From the NCBI RefSeq assembly GCF_000023445.1, contig NC_012881.1:4225848-4289847 (forward strand): a DNA stretch of 64,000 bases. Reading direction: 5' to 3'. Source of the stretch: Maridesulfovibrio salexigens DSM 2638. GTDB lineage: Bacteria > Desulfobacterota > Desulfovibrionia > Desulfovibrionales > Desulfovibrionaceae. The first letter of the stretch is position 1, and each line of letters opens with the position of its first letter. The notes under the pieces were generated by a model, which saw only the letters and a program-made list of their open reading frames with translations, did no database searches and was not told the DNA's origin. A program made the position numbers and the translations under genes. Below are positions 53,867-62,918 of this stretch, piece by piece.

Positions 53867-54625
53867 TTAGTCCTCCGCGGTTACGTCTTTGTAAACACCC
53901 AGCGGGAAATAGGGAATCATTTCAGATTCAACCCTTTCATTCGCCTGAACCGGGGTCATTCTCCAGTTGGTGGGGCAGGTTGCCAGCAGTTCGATAAAAC
54001 CGAAGCCGAGTCCCTGCTGCTGCACTTCGAAAGCCTTCTTCATAGCTTTCTTGGCCTTACGAATGTTCTTCACATTGTTCAGGGCCACGCGTGCGGCATA
54101 TGCGGTACCACCGAGGGAAGCGATGATTTCAGCCATCTTGATAGCCTGACCTTCCTTCATTGGATCACGTCCATTGGGGGAGGTTGTGGTTTTCTGGCCT
54201 TCCATGGTTGTGGGGGCCATCTGTCCGCCGGTCATACCGTAAACAGTGTTGTTTACGAAGATGATGGAGACTTTTTCACCACGGTTTGCGCAATGCATAA
54301 TTTCAGCCATACCGATGGATGCGAGGTCGCCGTCACCCTGATAGGAGAGTACGAACTTGTCACCGCGGGCACGTTTTACACCTGTTGCAACTGCCGGTGC
54401 GCGACCGTGCGGAGCTTCCACACTGTCTACGTTGAGGTAGTTGTAGAGGAATACGGAACAGCCGATGGAGGTGACCAGAAGGGTATTTTCGGTCAGGCCC
54501 ATTTCGCTGAGCAGTTCACCCGCAAGTCTGTGGGCGATACCGTGCTGGCAGCCGGGACAGTAGTGGGTGGGAACGTCAACAATAGCGTCAGCCTTATCAA
54601 AGGCGAGAATTTCTTGTTCGCTCAT
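53867..54625 (-). CDS. 2-oxoacid:ferredoxin oxidoreductase beta subunit (TPP-binding)
   Basis: 252-residue catalytic subunit binding thiamine diphosphate and magnesium. It has THYCPGCQHGIAHRLAGELLSEMG with an Fe-S or TPP-loop cysteine pair, VTSIGCSVFLYNYLNVDSVEAPHGRAPAVATGVKRA, the TPP motif QGDGDLASIGMAEIMHCANRGEKVSIIFVNNTVYGMTGGQMAPTT, and C-terminal GFGFIELLATCPTNW. Only the two cysteines of the N-terminal CxxC and one distal Cys are seen, as in other Kor/Vor beta subunits. It is two bases after the alpha gene. Confidence 0.92.
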   Translation of the reverse strand: MSEQEILAFDKADAIVDVPTHYCPGCQHGIAHRLAGELLSEMGLTENTLLVTSIGCSVFLYNYLNVDSVEAPHGRAPAVATGVKRARGDKFVLSYQGDGDLASIGMAEIMHCANRGEKVSIIFVNNTVYGMTGGQMAPTTMEGQKTTTSPNGRDPMKEGQAIKMAEIIASLGGTAYAARVALNNVKNIRKAKKAMKKAFEVQQQGLGFGFIELLATCPTNWRMTPVQANERVESEMIPYFPLGVYKDVTAED

Positions 54626-54627
54626 AT

Positions 54628-55695
54628 CTATTTCCCTCCAAGGCTTTTGAGGATGGGCTCCTCGAAGTCGTCGGGGGTAGGCAGGTTTCCGGGCATGAAG
54701 CCGAAGAAATCACTGTCGATAACGGTGCGGATGGAAAGGCGTACGTCTTCGACCATCTGACCGAGGTTATGTTCAATAGTCAGGAATTTCTTGCCCTGCT
54801 TGGCGAGCTTGTTCAGCTCTTCGGAGGGGAAGGGGTAGAGGGTGATGGGACGGAACAGACCGACCTTATGACCCTGTGCGCGCAGCTTGCGGACTGTGCT
54901 TTTTACGATACGTCCGATGGAACCGTAGGCTACTACGATGAGTTCAGCATCTTCAGTTTCGAAGAGTTCCTGCTTGGTGTTTTTTGCCATGTCGTCATAC
55001 TTGGCCTGCAGTGCCATGTTGTGGCCTGCAAGGGAACCTTCGGTAAGGAACAGGGATTTGATGATACGGTGATCACGGCCCTTTGCACCTTCAATGCGCC
55101 ATTCGGCTCCTTCTTCCGCGTTCCTTTCTTCGGGAGTCCAAGTTACAACCGGCTCTTTCATCTGACCGACAATGGCATCACCGAGGATCATAACCGGGTT
55201 GCGGTATTTGAAAGCAAGGTCGAAAGCTTCGATAACCAGATCGTAGCATTCCTGGCAGGTACCGGGAGCGAGGACGAGAGTACGGTAGTCACCGTGTCCG
55301 CCGCCTTTGGTTGCCTGAAAATAGTCACCCTGACTGGGGCCGATGTCGCCGAGACCCGGTCCACCACGGTTCATGTTGACGATTACCGCGGGAAGCTGGC
55401 TACCTGCGAGGTAGGAGATGGCTTCCTGTTTGAGGGATACACCCGGGCTGGAGGAAGAAGTCATGCAGCGTTCGCCGGCAGCAGCAGCGCCGATAAGCAT
55501 ATTTGCTGCAGCTACTTCACTTTCAGCCTGAACGAATTCACCACCGACTTTCGGCAGTTCGCCGGACATGTATTCCGGAATATCGTTCTGGGGGGTGATA
55601 GGGTAACCGAAATAACATTTAAGTCCGGCTGCAATAGCGCCGCGGGAGATAGCCTCGTTGCCTTTAATGAAAAGCTTTTCGCCAGTCTTAGTCAT
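54628..55695 (-). CDS. vorB: 2-oxoacid:ferredoxin oxidoreductase alpha subunit (VorB-like)
   Basis: 355-residue alpha subunit. The start KLFIKGNEAISRGAIAAGLKCYFGYPITPQNDIPEYMSGELPKVGGEFVQAESEVAAANMLIGAAAAGERCMTSSSSPGVSLKQEAISYLAG (in parts) matches the 3-methyl-2-oxobutanoate:ferredoxin oxidoreductase VorB subunit, including the GGPGLGDIGPSQGDYFQATKGGGHGDYR loop. Vor enzymes oxidise branched-chain 2-oxoacids from valine, leucine and isoleucine; 2-oxoglutarate (Kor) is the main alternative. AAGGAG lies before the chosen ATG, so 55695 is preferred over the 15-residue longer reading from 55740. The delta ferredoxin gene ends one base upstream. Confidence 0.88.
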   Translation of the reverse strand: MTKTGEKLFIKGNEAISRGAIAAGLKCYFGYPITPQNDIPEYMSGELPKVGGEFVQAESEVAAANMLIGAAAAGERCMTSSSSPGVSLKQEAISYLAGSQLPAVIVNMNRGGPGLGDIGPSQGDYFQATKGGGHGDYRTLVLAPGTCQECYDLVIEAFDLAFKYRNPVMILGDAIVGQMKEPVVTWTPEERNAEEGAEWRIEGAKGRDHRIIKSLFLTEGSLAGHNMALQAKYDDMAKNTKQELFETEDAELIVVAYGSIGRIVKSTVRKLRAQGHKVGLFRPITLYPFPSEELNKLAKQGKKFLTIEHNLGQMVEDVRLSIRTVIDSDFFGFMPGNLPTPDDFEEPILKSLGGK

Positions 55696-55696
55696 A

Positions 55697-55927
55697 CTAT
55701 TCTCCTTTGGCCTTTTTGGTTCTGTAAACCCGGATAGCAATATCCGGACAGATCAGCGCACAGGAAGTACATCCGGTACACTTTTCCATATCCTCAGCCG
55801 CGACTTCAGCAACTTTGTAACCGTGCTGGTTGAATCGGTCGGATTGCCTTATGATTTCCTTTGGACAGACGGTGGTACAAAGCAGACAGCCCTTGCACCG
55901 TTCATCCAAAAATTCTACTCGTGACAT
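55697..55927 (-). CDS. 2-oxoacid oxidoreductase delta subunit, 2x4Fe-4S ferredoxin
   Basis: 76-residue ferredoxin-like protein with two clusters: CKGCLLCTTVCPKEII and CTGCTSCALICPDIAI. It should carry electrons from the TPP/alpha/beta core to soluble ferredoxin. It is the first gene of the delta-alpha-beta-gamma operon, an order seen in Kor and Vor of anaerobes. The C-terminal RVYRTKKAKGE is basic. The start ATG is placed after a weak GGAG (AACAGGAG on the minus strand, about seven bases before the start). Confidence 0.92.
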   Translation of the reverse strand: MSRVEFLDERCKGCLLCTTVCPKEIIRQSDRFNQHGYKVAEVAAEDMEKCTGCTSCALICPDIAIRVYRTKKAKGE

Positions 55928-56107
55928 CCTAAACTCCTGTTACCGTGGACAGAAAAGCCCGTCATATCAACGGGCTGGGACCAATAGAGTCTTATTTACT
56001 TGTAGGCAGCACATGTGAGAAATGTAACTGTTGAGAAACAAGGTATAGTTATTTGCGGTGAGGTGCAAATTTTTCCGAAAAAAATACGTCAGACCGTTAT
56101 TTCTAAC

Positions 56108-57193
56108 TTATTTTATATACATTGAATCGCCATAAGAGAAGAATCTGAATTTATTATCGACTGCTTCTGTATAAGCATTCAGAACATTTATCCTACCGGC
56201 AAGAGCGGAAATCATAATGACAAGGGACGATTCTGGCAAATGGAAATTAGTAATCATGCGGTCTACCACCTTGAATTCAAAGCCGGGATAGATGAAGATA
56301 TTGGTCTCTCCCTTGAATTCACATATTTCCCCGGTCTGCTGAAATGCTCCTTCCAGCGTACGAGCGGAGGTTGTGCCCACGGCGATAACAGGACGTCCTT
56401 CTTCTTTGGCCTTGATCACTGCTGCTGCGGTTTCTTCCGGTATTTCAATGTATTCATGGTGCATTTCATGATCACGGATATCTTCTGCACGAACCGGGCT
56501 GAATGTCCCGTATCCTACATATAAAGTGACTTCTGCCCGTTCAATGTTCTTGGCCTTGAGCTTCTCGTTGATTTCTTCCGAGAAATGCAGTCCGGCAGTG
56601 GGAGCTGCCACGGAACCGGCCTTTTCGTCACAGGCGTATAAAGTCTGGTAGCGATCATTGTCAGTTTCATCTGCCGCACGGCGAATGTATGGGGGCAGGG
56701 GAATCTTGCCGCATTCCTCGAAAATCTTTTTCAGATCTCCGGACCATTCAAGTTCAACTTCGGAAAGTCCAAATTTGCCCTTGCCCAGCACTGTCAGCTT
56801 CAGGCCGCCATCAAAATATATAATATCACCTGTTTTAGGTCCCTTTGATGCACGGAGAAGACCACGGGCCTGCGCTTTGTAGCCGTCTGAAGTAGGTTCG
56901 GCTTTGATGAGCGGCAGGGGGGTCAGCAGCAAAAATTCCACCCGTCCTCCGGTAGGCTTTTTGCCGAATATACGAGCCGGGACAACTTTTGAGTTGTTAG
57001 CAACCAGCAGAGCTCCTTCGGGCAGCAGGTCGACAATGTCGGTAAAGTTTTTGATTTCGGTTTCACCTGTCTTTTGATCAAGGACCATGAGCTTGGAACC
57101 GTGGCGCATTACTGCGGGACATTGTGCTATCTGTTCTTCGGGTAATTCAAAGTCGTAGCTTTTAAGGAAAAAGTCTTCTGTATTTATGTTCAT
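56108..57193 (-). CDS. queA: tRNA preQ1(34) S-adenosylmethionine ribosyltransferase-isomerase (QueA)
   Basis: 361-residue enzyme that moves the ribosyl part of SAM onto preQ1 in tRNA, making epoxyqueuosine. It has SYDFELPEEQIAQCPAVMRHGSKLMVLDQKTG, LLVANNSKVVPARIFGKKPTGGRVEFLLL, FEECGKIPLPPYIRR, YQTLYACDEKAGSVAAPTAGLHFS, VTLYVGYGTFSPVR and HHEYIEIPEETAAA, all family blocks. The frame extends to 57253 and ATGs at 57208 and 57193 are alternatives without strong ribosome sites; the shortest gives the usual QueA length. No other queuosine gene is in the window. Confidence 0.93.
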   Translation of the reverse strand: MNINTEDFFLKSYDFELPEEQIAQCPAVMRHGSKLMVLDQKTGETEIKNFTDIVDLLPEGALLVANNSKVVPARIFGKKPTGGRVEFLLLTPLPLIKAEPTSDGYKAQARGLLRASKGPKTGDIIYFDGGLKLTVLGKGKFGLSEVELEWSGDLKKIFEECGKIPLPPYIRRAADETDNDRYQTLYACDEKAGSVAAPTAGLHFSEEINEKLKAKNIERAEVTLYVGYGTFSPVRAEDIRDHEMHHEYIEIPEETAAAVIKAKEEGRPVIAVGTTSARTLEGAFQQTGEICEFKGETNIFIYPGFEFKVVDRMITNFHLPESSLVIMISALAGRINVLNAYTEAVDNKFRFFSYGDSMYIK

Positions 57194-57341
57194 TTTTTCA
57201 GTTTTCATTATTGATGATAATCTGGTAAGAATCTTTACAACAAACACCTTCAAGGTTTATGGATACTGTGTTTGTTCTTTGATTGCCCAGTCAAACAAGG
57301 CTGTTTGATTGTCACGTTGATCACCAAATCCGGATTAGTTT

Positions 57342-58019
57342 ATGAAATGGTTGTCAGTAGCTGAAATATCCAAGATTACGATGATCCCCGCTCCTACAGC
57401 AAGGCGCTATGCCTCGTTGTTCAAGGATTTTCTTTCCAGTAAAAAAATGGGCCGGGTTACCAAGTACCCGGAATCCGCTGTGGAAATCTTCAAGCGCATC
57501 GTCTCATTATATAATGATGGGATGGTTACCACGGAAATTGAGCAGCAGTTGCGCTCTGAATTTCCCCGCACTATTGAGATCAGCCCTTCTGAGCGAGGCG
57601 TGCCTGCACAGCCGGCCATGAATATTCAGGCGGAACTGAGCGGAGCCTTTGCTGAGATGATGGACAAGATGAGCAAGTCACTTGAAGTGATTGCCGACCA
57701 GAAGTCAATCATTGAAGAGCAGCGTGAAGATATTTACAAGCTCAAAAAAGCTTTTGTTCTTCTTGCCCGCAGCCAGAAAAAAATCAAGGCTTTGCCACAG
57801 CTCGATATTAAATCCATAACCGAAGAATATGACGAAAGGACTATTGCTTTGGAGCAGAAGGATGTTGAGCTTGAATCTGCCACTAATGAATTAGCTCAGG
57901 AAAACACTACCTTAAAGCATAAGCTTGAAGTGATGGAAGCAGAGCTTATTCGTTTGCGCAAGGACCGCAGGGAAATGGAAAATTATTTTATGGATAAGAT
58001 CAAGCGGTTGAACGGTTGA
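57342..58019 (+). CDS. MerR-like HTH protein with coiled coil (second)
   Basis: 225-residue protein with a MerR-type N-terminal HTH (WLSVAEISKITMIPAPTARRYASLFKDFL, then VTKYPESAVEIFKRIVSLYNDG and IEQQLRSEFP), a short linker, and about 120 residues of coiled coil ending ELIRLRKDRREMENYFMDKIKRLN. It resembles the 316-residue protein at 20841 in layout, though that one has an extra C-terminal domain. The long parallel coil suggests oligomerisation; DNA binding is inferred. The start ATG follows TTAGTTT without a strong ribosome site. It is divergent from queA, sharing an 148-base gap. Confidence 0.75.
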   Translation: MKWLSVAEISKITMIPAPTARRYASLFKDFLSSKKMGRVTKYPESAVEIFKRIVSLYNDGMVTTEIEQQLRSEFPRTIEISPSERGVPAQPAMNIQAELSGAFAEMMDKMSKSLEVIADQKSIIEEQREDIYKLKKAFVLLARSQKKIKALPQLDIKSITEEYDERTIALEQKDVELESATNELAQENTTLKHKLEVMEAELIRLRKDRREMENYFMDKIKRLNG

Positions 58020-58187
58020 TTTTCCTGACTGCGGAATTGATTTTTTGTTCTCATGGCTGTAGAAAAAGTCTAGATGATGCAGTGGCTGTTTTGAATAATG
58101 CTGCATTGTTTTCTGGTTATAAATAACTGTCCAGCTCAGCTGGTCTGAATTTCAATATGCGTCGGCATTAAAATCGGAGGATTAAAT

Positions 58188-58679
58188 ATGCGTACTTTTA
58201 TTAAAATGCTTCTCATTTCCATGATCTTTGCGGGACTGACCGGTTGTCTGGCCGGAACCAACAAAACTTCTGAAGAGCCCGTTGTTGCCGCTGCCGGTGC
58301 AACTGAAAGCTATGAAGAATTCGTACCTTACACTGAATTTGATGATATTGCAGTTCCCAATGAGCTGAGCAGGGTACCTGACCAGTCCTATGTTGCAGAA
58401 GACCAGGCTTTTAAGTATGGAAAAATCGTTCTGAAGGGACGTGTTGAAAACCAGTCCCTTATTGATTTCTTCGTAAATCAAATGGCAAAAGATAACTGGA
58501 CAAAAGAAAGATCCATTACCTCCACTGTTTCCACACTTTCTTTCACCAAGCCCTACAAGAGCTGCACAGTGAGGATTTTTGACGGATCTTACAATACTGA
58601 AGTTGAAATCTACGCCGTTGAAATGAAGTCCGGCTCTATGCCTTCTTCCGGCGGTATGCAGGAACAGAATATACAATAA
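58188..58679 (+). CDS. Lipoprotein of unknown function, upstream of coaBC
   Basis: 163-residue predicted lipoprotein. Signal peptide with lipobox LTGC (Cys20 in MIFAGLTGCLAG), then a Glu/Asp/Ala-rich linker. The folded part, about residues 50-150, has YVAEDQAFKYGKIVLKGRVENQSLIDFFVNQMAKDNWTKERSITSTVSTLSFTKPYKSCTVRIFDGSYNTEVEIYAV: alternating strands and helix like a small alpha-beta domain that I could not name. It overlaps the coaBC start by one base (TAATG), so the two are translated together; this is odd, since one is an envelope protein and the other an enzyme of coenzyme A synthesis. A GGAGG ribosome site precedes the ATG by seven bases. Confidence 0.78.
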   Translation: MRTFIKMLLISMIFAGLTGCLAGTNKTSEEPVVAAAGATESYEEFVPYTEFDDIAVPNELSRVPDQSYVAEDQAFKYGKIVLKGRVENQSLIDFFVNQMAKDNWTKERSITSTVSTLSFTKPYKSCTVRIFDGSYNTEVEIYAVEMKSGSMPSSGGMQEQNIQ

Positions 58680-59890
58680 TGAATGAACATCTCAATTTTG
58701 ACTGCTTTTTAGGAAAACGTATCCACCTCGGTGTCAGCGGTTCCATCGCAGCTTATAAGTCTCTGGACTTACTGCGTATGTTCCGTAAGGCCGGGATCGA
58801 AGTCAGTGTGACGCTCACTTCAGGTGCGCAGGAATTTATCAGGGGCCTCAGTTATGAGGCCCTTGGTGCTTTTAAGGTCTGGGAAAAAATGTACCCGACC
58901 ATGGATGATACCTTCGGTCATCTTGAGCCCGGTCAGGCAGCCGATGCCATGCTGGTTGCTCCGGCAACAGCTTCAGTTCTGGCGCGTATGGCCCACGGAT
59001 TAGCCGATGACATGCTTTCCTGTCAGGCTTTGGCTTTTAGCGGCCCTAAGCTGGTTGCTCCGGCTATGAACCCGGCTATGTGGGATGCCCTGGCGACTCA
59101 GGATAACTGTCGTGTTCTTGCTGAAAGGGGCGTTGAATTCATCGGTCCTGATTGTGGGGATGTTGCTTGCGGTGATCACGGACGTGGTCGTCTTGCACCA
59201 CTTGAATCCATTTATGCCCATAGCTTACGCGCTGTCTCTCCTGATGATATGAGCGGTAAGCACGTGCTGATAACGCTAGGCCCCACCCGTGAGAAATGGG
59301 ATGCTGTCCGTTTCTGGTCCAATCCTTCTTCCGGTCTGATGGGTGCTTGCATTGCAATGGCAGCATGGCTCCGCGGAGCCAAGGTTACTGTGGTTTCCGG
59401 TCCGGTGAACTGGTGGTTTCCTGAAGATATTAACGTGATCAAGGTTAATTCTGCTCAGCAGATGTTTGATGCTGCCACTGAAGTATGGCCCAGCTGCACC
59501 ACAGGGTGTTTTACCGCTGCAGTTGCCGACTTCAAGCCCATTCCGCACGGTGAAGGTAAATTCAAGAAAGAGGGTAGCAGTGCTTTGCGGGTTGATTTCG
59601 ACACCAACCCGGACATCTTGAAGACCATCGGCTCCATGAAAAAGGATGATCAGCAATTGATCGGTTTTGCGGCCGAGACTTCCAATATTCAGGAAGCTGC
59701 AAAGGGCAAACTTGAGCGCAAGAATCTGGACTTGATTGTTGCCAACCCCATCAACAAGCCCGGAGCCGGATTTGAGTCATCTACAAATTCAGTCTATGTT
59801 CTGGATAGGGCAGGGCGTTCCGAAGAATGGCCCGATCTCCCCAAAACCGAAGTAGCGTGGCGTATATGGGATCACCTTCTGCTGAATTAA
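58679..59890 (+). CDS. coaBC: Bifunctional phosphopantothenoylcysteine decarboxylase/synthetase
   Basis: 403-residue Dfp/CoaBC fusion making 4'-phosphopantetheine from phosphopantothenate, cysteine and CTP. The N-terminal CoaC flavodoxin-like half (1-185) has LGVSGSIAAYKSLDLLRMFRKAG, LVAPAMNPAMWD and GDVACGDHGRGRLAPLE, with the conserved Cys and Gly of the decarboxylase loop. The CoaB half (about 190-400) has HVLITLGPTREKWDAVRFWSNPSSGLMG, TAAVADFKPIPHGEGKFKK with CTP-site lysines and DTNPDILKTI. It differs from E. coli by RFWSNPSSG in place of RFISNHSSG, a substitution of a usual His by Pro. The C-terminal end overlaps the next gene. Confidence 0.93.
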   Translation: MNEHLNFDCFLGKRIHLGVSGSIAAYKSLDLLRMFRKAGIEVSVTLTSGAQEFIRGLSYEALGAFKVWEKMYPTMDDTFGHLEPGQAADAMLVAPATASVLARMAHGLADDMLSCQALAFSGPKLVAPAMNPAMWDALATQDNCRVLAERGVEFIGPDCGDVACGDHGRGRLAPLESIYAHSLRAVSPDDMSGKHVLITLGPTREKWDAVRFWSNPSSGLMGACIAMAAWLRGAKVTVVSGPVNWWFPEDINVIKVNSAQQMFDAATEVWPSCTTGCFTAAVADFKPIPHGEGKFKKEGSSALRVDFDTNPDILKTIGSMKKDDQQLIGFAAETSNIQEAAKGKLERKNLDLIVANPINKPGAGFESSTNSVYVLDRAGRSEEWPDLPKTEVAWRIWDHLLLN

Positions 59891-60672
59891 ATGTACTTGA
59901 AAGTGTCAGGCCGTGGTATCAAAACGGCCTGCAATATGTTTTCAAGGATGCACTGCCCGGTATCGAGGAACTCGAAAAACCGAAACGGCAGCGTCCTGTT
60001 GCGCCTCCACAACAGCGTCAGCAGGCGCAGAGCAGACCGCATCAGTTCGGGCAGCAGCAATCTGCTCAGCAACAAAGCGCAGGGCAGCAAGCTCCTATAC
60101 AGCAATCTGCTCCTCCTCAGCAACAGCAGCGTCCTTCCTTTGACCGGACTCCTCCGGCTAAGCCTTCGCGTATGCCTGCACAGCGTCAAGCTCCGGCTCC
60201 GACACAGGTTAATCATCCTGATCCGCAATCTTGGCCGGCTCCTTGGTCAAATCTTGCAGCACGCATTACACCGCGTTTGCAGATTTTCTGGACCTACTCC
60301 CAGATGGGGCAGGATTTGTCCGGTCAGGCAGATGCTGCACGGCGTAAGTTGTTTCAGTCATTGATAGGTTACATGGGACTGCCTAAAGGGGCCATTTCCT
60401 TTTGGCCATGTACCGCATGGAACGGCAGTGAGTTTGAAAACAAGGCAGACATTTTCTGGAAAGGGGTCGAGTCATATGGCGTGAAGTTTGTGGCTTGTTT
60501 TGGAGATCAGACCAGATCAATCATTGCTCCGGATGCTCCATCATCTTCTGCATCAGTCCATATTAATGGAGTGCAGATGCTAATGCTGCAGGATCCTGAC
60601 TTCCTCAAGACTCTACCGCCTGACGAGCAGCAATTGCTTTGCATTTCACTTTTGCGCTTGCCACTCTTTTAG
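59866..60672 (+). CDS. Gln-rich protein with UDG-superfamily-like C-terminal domain
   Basis: About 268 residues from the chosen ATG. Residues 1-38 are compact (PWYQNGLQYVFKDALPGIEELEKPKR), residues about 40-130 are a Gln/Pro/Ala-rich low-complexity linker, and about 140-268 form an alpha-beta domain. That domain follows the uracil-DNA-glycosylase-like order: LIGYMGLPKGAISFWPCTAW, FWKGVESYGVKFVACFGDQTR, HINGVQMLMLQDPDFLKTLPPDEQQLL. It lacks the GxDPG and HP catalytic motifs, as the polymerase III psi subunit HolD also does. Identification with HolD is a hypothesis. Its start overlaps coaBC by 25 bases; ends before a terminator. Confidence 0.7.
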   Translation: MGSPSAELNVLESVRPWYQNGLQYVFKDALPGIEELEKPKRQRPVAPPQQRQQAQSRPHQFGQQQSAQQQSAGQQAPIQQSAPPQQQQRPSFDRTPPAKPSRMPAQRQAPAPTQVNHPDPQSWPAPWSNLAARITPRLQIFWTYSQMGQDLSGQADAARRKLFQSLIGYMGLPKGAISFWPCTAWNGSEFENKADIFWKGVESYGVKFVACFGDQTRSIIAPDAPSSSASVHINGVQMLMLQDPDFLKTLPPDEQQLLCISLLRLPLF

Positions 60673-60696
60673 AAATTATTTCTTTTTAGAATTTTG

Positions 60697-60728
60697 AACC
60701 CCGTCTTTATAAGGCGGGGTTTTCTTTT
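60697..60728 (+). terminator. Terminator after the coaBC operon
   Basis: AACCCCG/CGGGGTT stem with a 10-nt loop and TTTTCTTTTT. Confidence 0.82.
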
Positions 60729-60796
60729 TCCATAGTTTATTTATTTCCCGCGATTTGGCATTATGAATCATAAAAGACTATTTCACGGGAGTCGTT

Positions 60797-62107
60797 ATGC
60801 ATGGTTCAAAGAGGTGCTCAGTTTTCATTTATTGCTCGATCATCATTGCGATGTTTTTTCTATGCTTACCCGTCGAGTCATTGTTCGCCAAGGAAGTCAA
60901 TGTGCTGTCCCTTGAAATACAAGGCTCCATAAGTCCGGCTCAAGTGCATTTGCTTGAAGATGCTCTTGAGCAAGCTGGTGATGACAATCATGATCTTGTC
61001 TTGCTGAGGCTGGATACTCCGGGAGGTCTCGGGACTTCCATGCGTGAACTGGTTAAAATTATCATGAACAGCAAAATTCCGATTTGTGTCTGGGTTGGCC
61101 CCGAAGGAGCGCATGCTGCTTCGGCCGGGACTTTCATTACTGCTGCAGCTCAAGTGGCGGCGATGTCTCCCGGCACATCTATCGGTGCTGCCAGTCCTGT
61201 TTCCTCCTCAGGAGATGAGCTTCCTGAAACCATGAGCAAGAAAGTTACCGGAGATATGGTCAGTCTGATCAAAGGTATCGCTCGAAAACGAGGACGCAAC
61301 ATCGGATGGTATGCGAAGTCTGTTCAAGATGGGGTCAGCGTGGATGCACAAGATGCAGTAACCCTAAACATTGTCGATTTCATGGCTCTTTCTGTTGATG
61401 ATTTTCTTGAGCAGCTTGGTGCTAGGGGAGTGCTTATCGATGGCAAGAAGGTGAAATTTACGAGAGCGGATGCCGCTGTCATAAAATTTGAACCGGGATT
61501 TCGTTATGCAGTGCTTTCATGGCTCCTAGATCCGCAGATTGCATATTTTCTTCTGCTTGGCGGAATTTTAGGTTTATTTTTTGAGCTCACCCATCCCGGA
61601 GTAATTCTGCCCGGTGTGATTGGTGCCTTTTGTTTAGTGACAGGGCTTTATGCCATGTCCGTCCTGCCTACAAACGCCGCCGGTTTACTTTTGCTTCTGC
61701 TCGGAGCAGTGCTTTTTCTGCTTGAAGTATTTATTGTAAGTTATGGACTGCTCAGTCTCGGAGCTGTGATCAGTCTCTTTGTCGGATCTTTAGTGTTGTT
61801 TAGGGAAGGTACTCCGGGAATACCTTTGGGAACTATTTTAGGAACCGTATTCACTTTTGCCGCATTTATCGGAGTCATTGTTTATCTGGTAGCCAAGGCT
61901 CAGATTTCCAAATCAGGCGTAGGTATGGATAGTATGATTGGTCTTGAGGGCGAAGTGCTTGAGCTCAAAGGTGAGATTATGAAAGTTCGTGTGCGTGGTG
62001 AAATTTGGAATGCTGAGACAATTGATAAAACTTTTTTTAATCCCGGAACAATGATCAAGGTTGTTGAGGCACGTGGTCTGACCTTGATTATTGTAAGAAA
62101 CAGCTGA
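60797..62107 (+). CDS. NfeD-family membrane-bound serine protease (ClpP-like)
   Basis: 436-residue membrane protein of the NfeD1/STOPP group. A signal or anchor helix (SIIIAMFFLCLPVESLFA) is followed by a ClpP/crotonase-like protease domain (about 35-245) with VLLRLDTPGGLGTSMRELVK, and the Ser in AHAASAGTFITAAAQ (Ser109), plus a Lys in SLIKGIARKRGRN, as in the Ser-Lys dyad of NfeD proteases. Then come four to five TM helices (about 250-385) and a C-terminal OB-fold NfeD domain GLEGEVLELKGEIMKVRVRGEIWNAE. It precedes an SPFH gene by 26 bases; NfeD proteases cleave or organise stomatins in the membrane. Confidence 0.9.
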   Translation: MHGSKRCSVFIYCSIIIAMFFLCLPVESLFAKEVNVLSLEIQGSISPAQVHLLEDALEQAGDDNHDLVLLRLDTPGGLGTSMRELVKIIMNSKIPICVWVGPEGAHAASAGTFITAAAQVAAMSPGTSIGAASPVSSSGDELPETMSKKVTGDMVSLIKGIARKRGRNIGWYAKSVQDGVSVDAQDAVTLNIVDFMALSVDDFLEQLGARGVLIDGKKVKFTRADAAVIKFEPGFRYAVLSWLLDPQIAYFLLLGGILGLFFELTHPGVILPGVIGAFCLVTGLYAMSVLPTNAAGLLLLLLGAVLFLLEVFIVSYGLLSLGAVISLFVGSLVLFREGTPGIPLGTILGTVFTFAAFIGVIVYLVAKAQISKSGVGMDSMIGLEGEVLELKGEIMKVRVRGEIWNAETIDKTFFNPGTMIKVVEARGLTLIIVRNS

Positions 62108-62133
62108 TCAAATAAATTTTTAGGGAGGTTTTT

Positions 62134-62916
62134 ATGACTTTTGCTATTCCCGTTGTTTTACTGGTCGTGTTTTTTCTGATCACTGCCCTGAAAGTGCTGA
62201 ACGAGTATGAGCGAGGTGTGATTTTTAGATTGGGAAGGGTGATAAATGCTAAAGGTCCCGGGCTGATAATACTGATTCCTGTTGTTGACCGGATGACTCG
62301 TGTTTCGCTTCGAATCATGACTCTGGATGTGCCAAATCAGGATGTTATCACTCGTGATAACGTTAGTATCAAGGTCAATGCGGTTGTGTATTTCAGAGTG
62401 ACTGACCCGATCAAGGCTATTCTTGAGGTAGAGGATTTTATGTTTGCCACTTCTCAGCTTGCACAAACCACCTTGCGTAGCGTATGTGGAGGCGTTGAAC
62501 TTGACGAGATACTTTCCCAGCGAGAAAAAGTTAATAGCGAGATTCAGGAAATACTGGATACCCATACTGATCCCTGGGGCATCAAAGTAAGCACAGTTGA
62601 ACTCAAGTACATCGACCTGCCGCAGGAAATGCAAAGAGCTATGGCTAAGCAGGCTGAAGCTGAACGTGAACGCCGGGCCAAAGTCATTAATGCGCAGGGT
62701 GAATTTCAGGCTGCGGACAAGCTGTCTGAGGCAGCTGAGATCATATCAGCCCATCCTGAAGCTTTACAATTGAGATATTTGCAGACCTTGAGAGAGATGT
62801 CTGCTGAAGGAAAATCTTCCACCATAATTCCTCTCCCTCTTGATTTATTGAAAATGTTGGCGCCGAACAATGGCAGGGGAGAGGCAATGGATAAAAAAGA
62901 CCAAGAGAGCGATTAA
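62134..62916 (+). CDS. SPFH/slipin family protein (stomatin-like)
   Basis: 260-residue inner-membrane protein. One N-terminal TM helix ([15 protein letters not shown]) leads to the PHB/SPFH domain with [70 protein letters not shown], the Ala-Gly-like and [23 protein letters not shown] blocks, and a long coiled coil with [22 protein letters not shown]. Slipins form oligomeric scaffolds in lipid microdomains and partner with NfeD proteases; the upstream gene fits. GGGAGG before the ATG. Two bases separate it from the epimerase gene. Confidence 0.92.
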   Translation: MTFAIPVVLLVVFFLITALKVLNEYERGVIFRLGRVINAKGPGLIILIPVVDRMTRVSLRIMTLDVPNQDVITRDNVSIKVNAVVYFRVTDPIKAILEVEDFMFATSQLAQTTLRSVCGGVELDEILSQREKVNSEIQEILDTHTDPWGIKVSTVELKYIDLPQEMQRAMAKQAEAERERRAKVINAQGEFQAADKLSEAAEIISAHPEALQLRYLQTLREMSAEGKSSTIIPLPLDLLKMLAPNNGRGEAMDKKDQESD

Positions 62917-62918
62917 TA

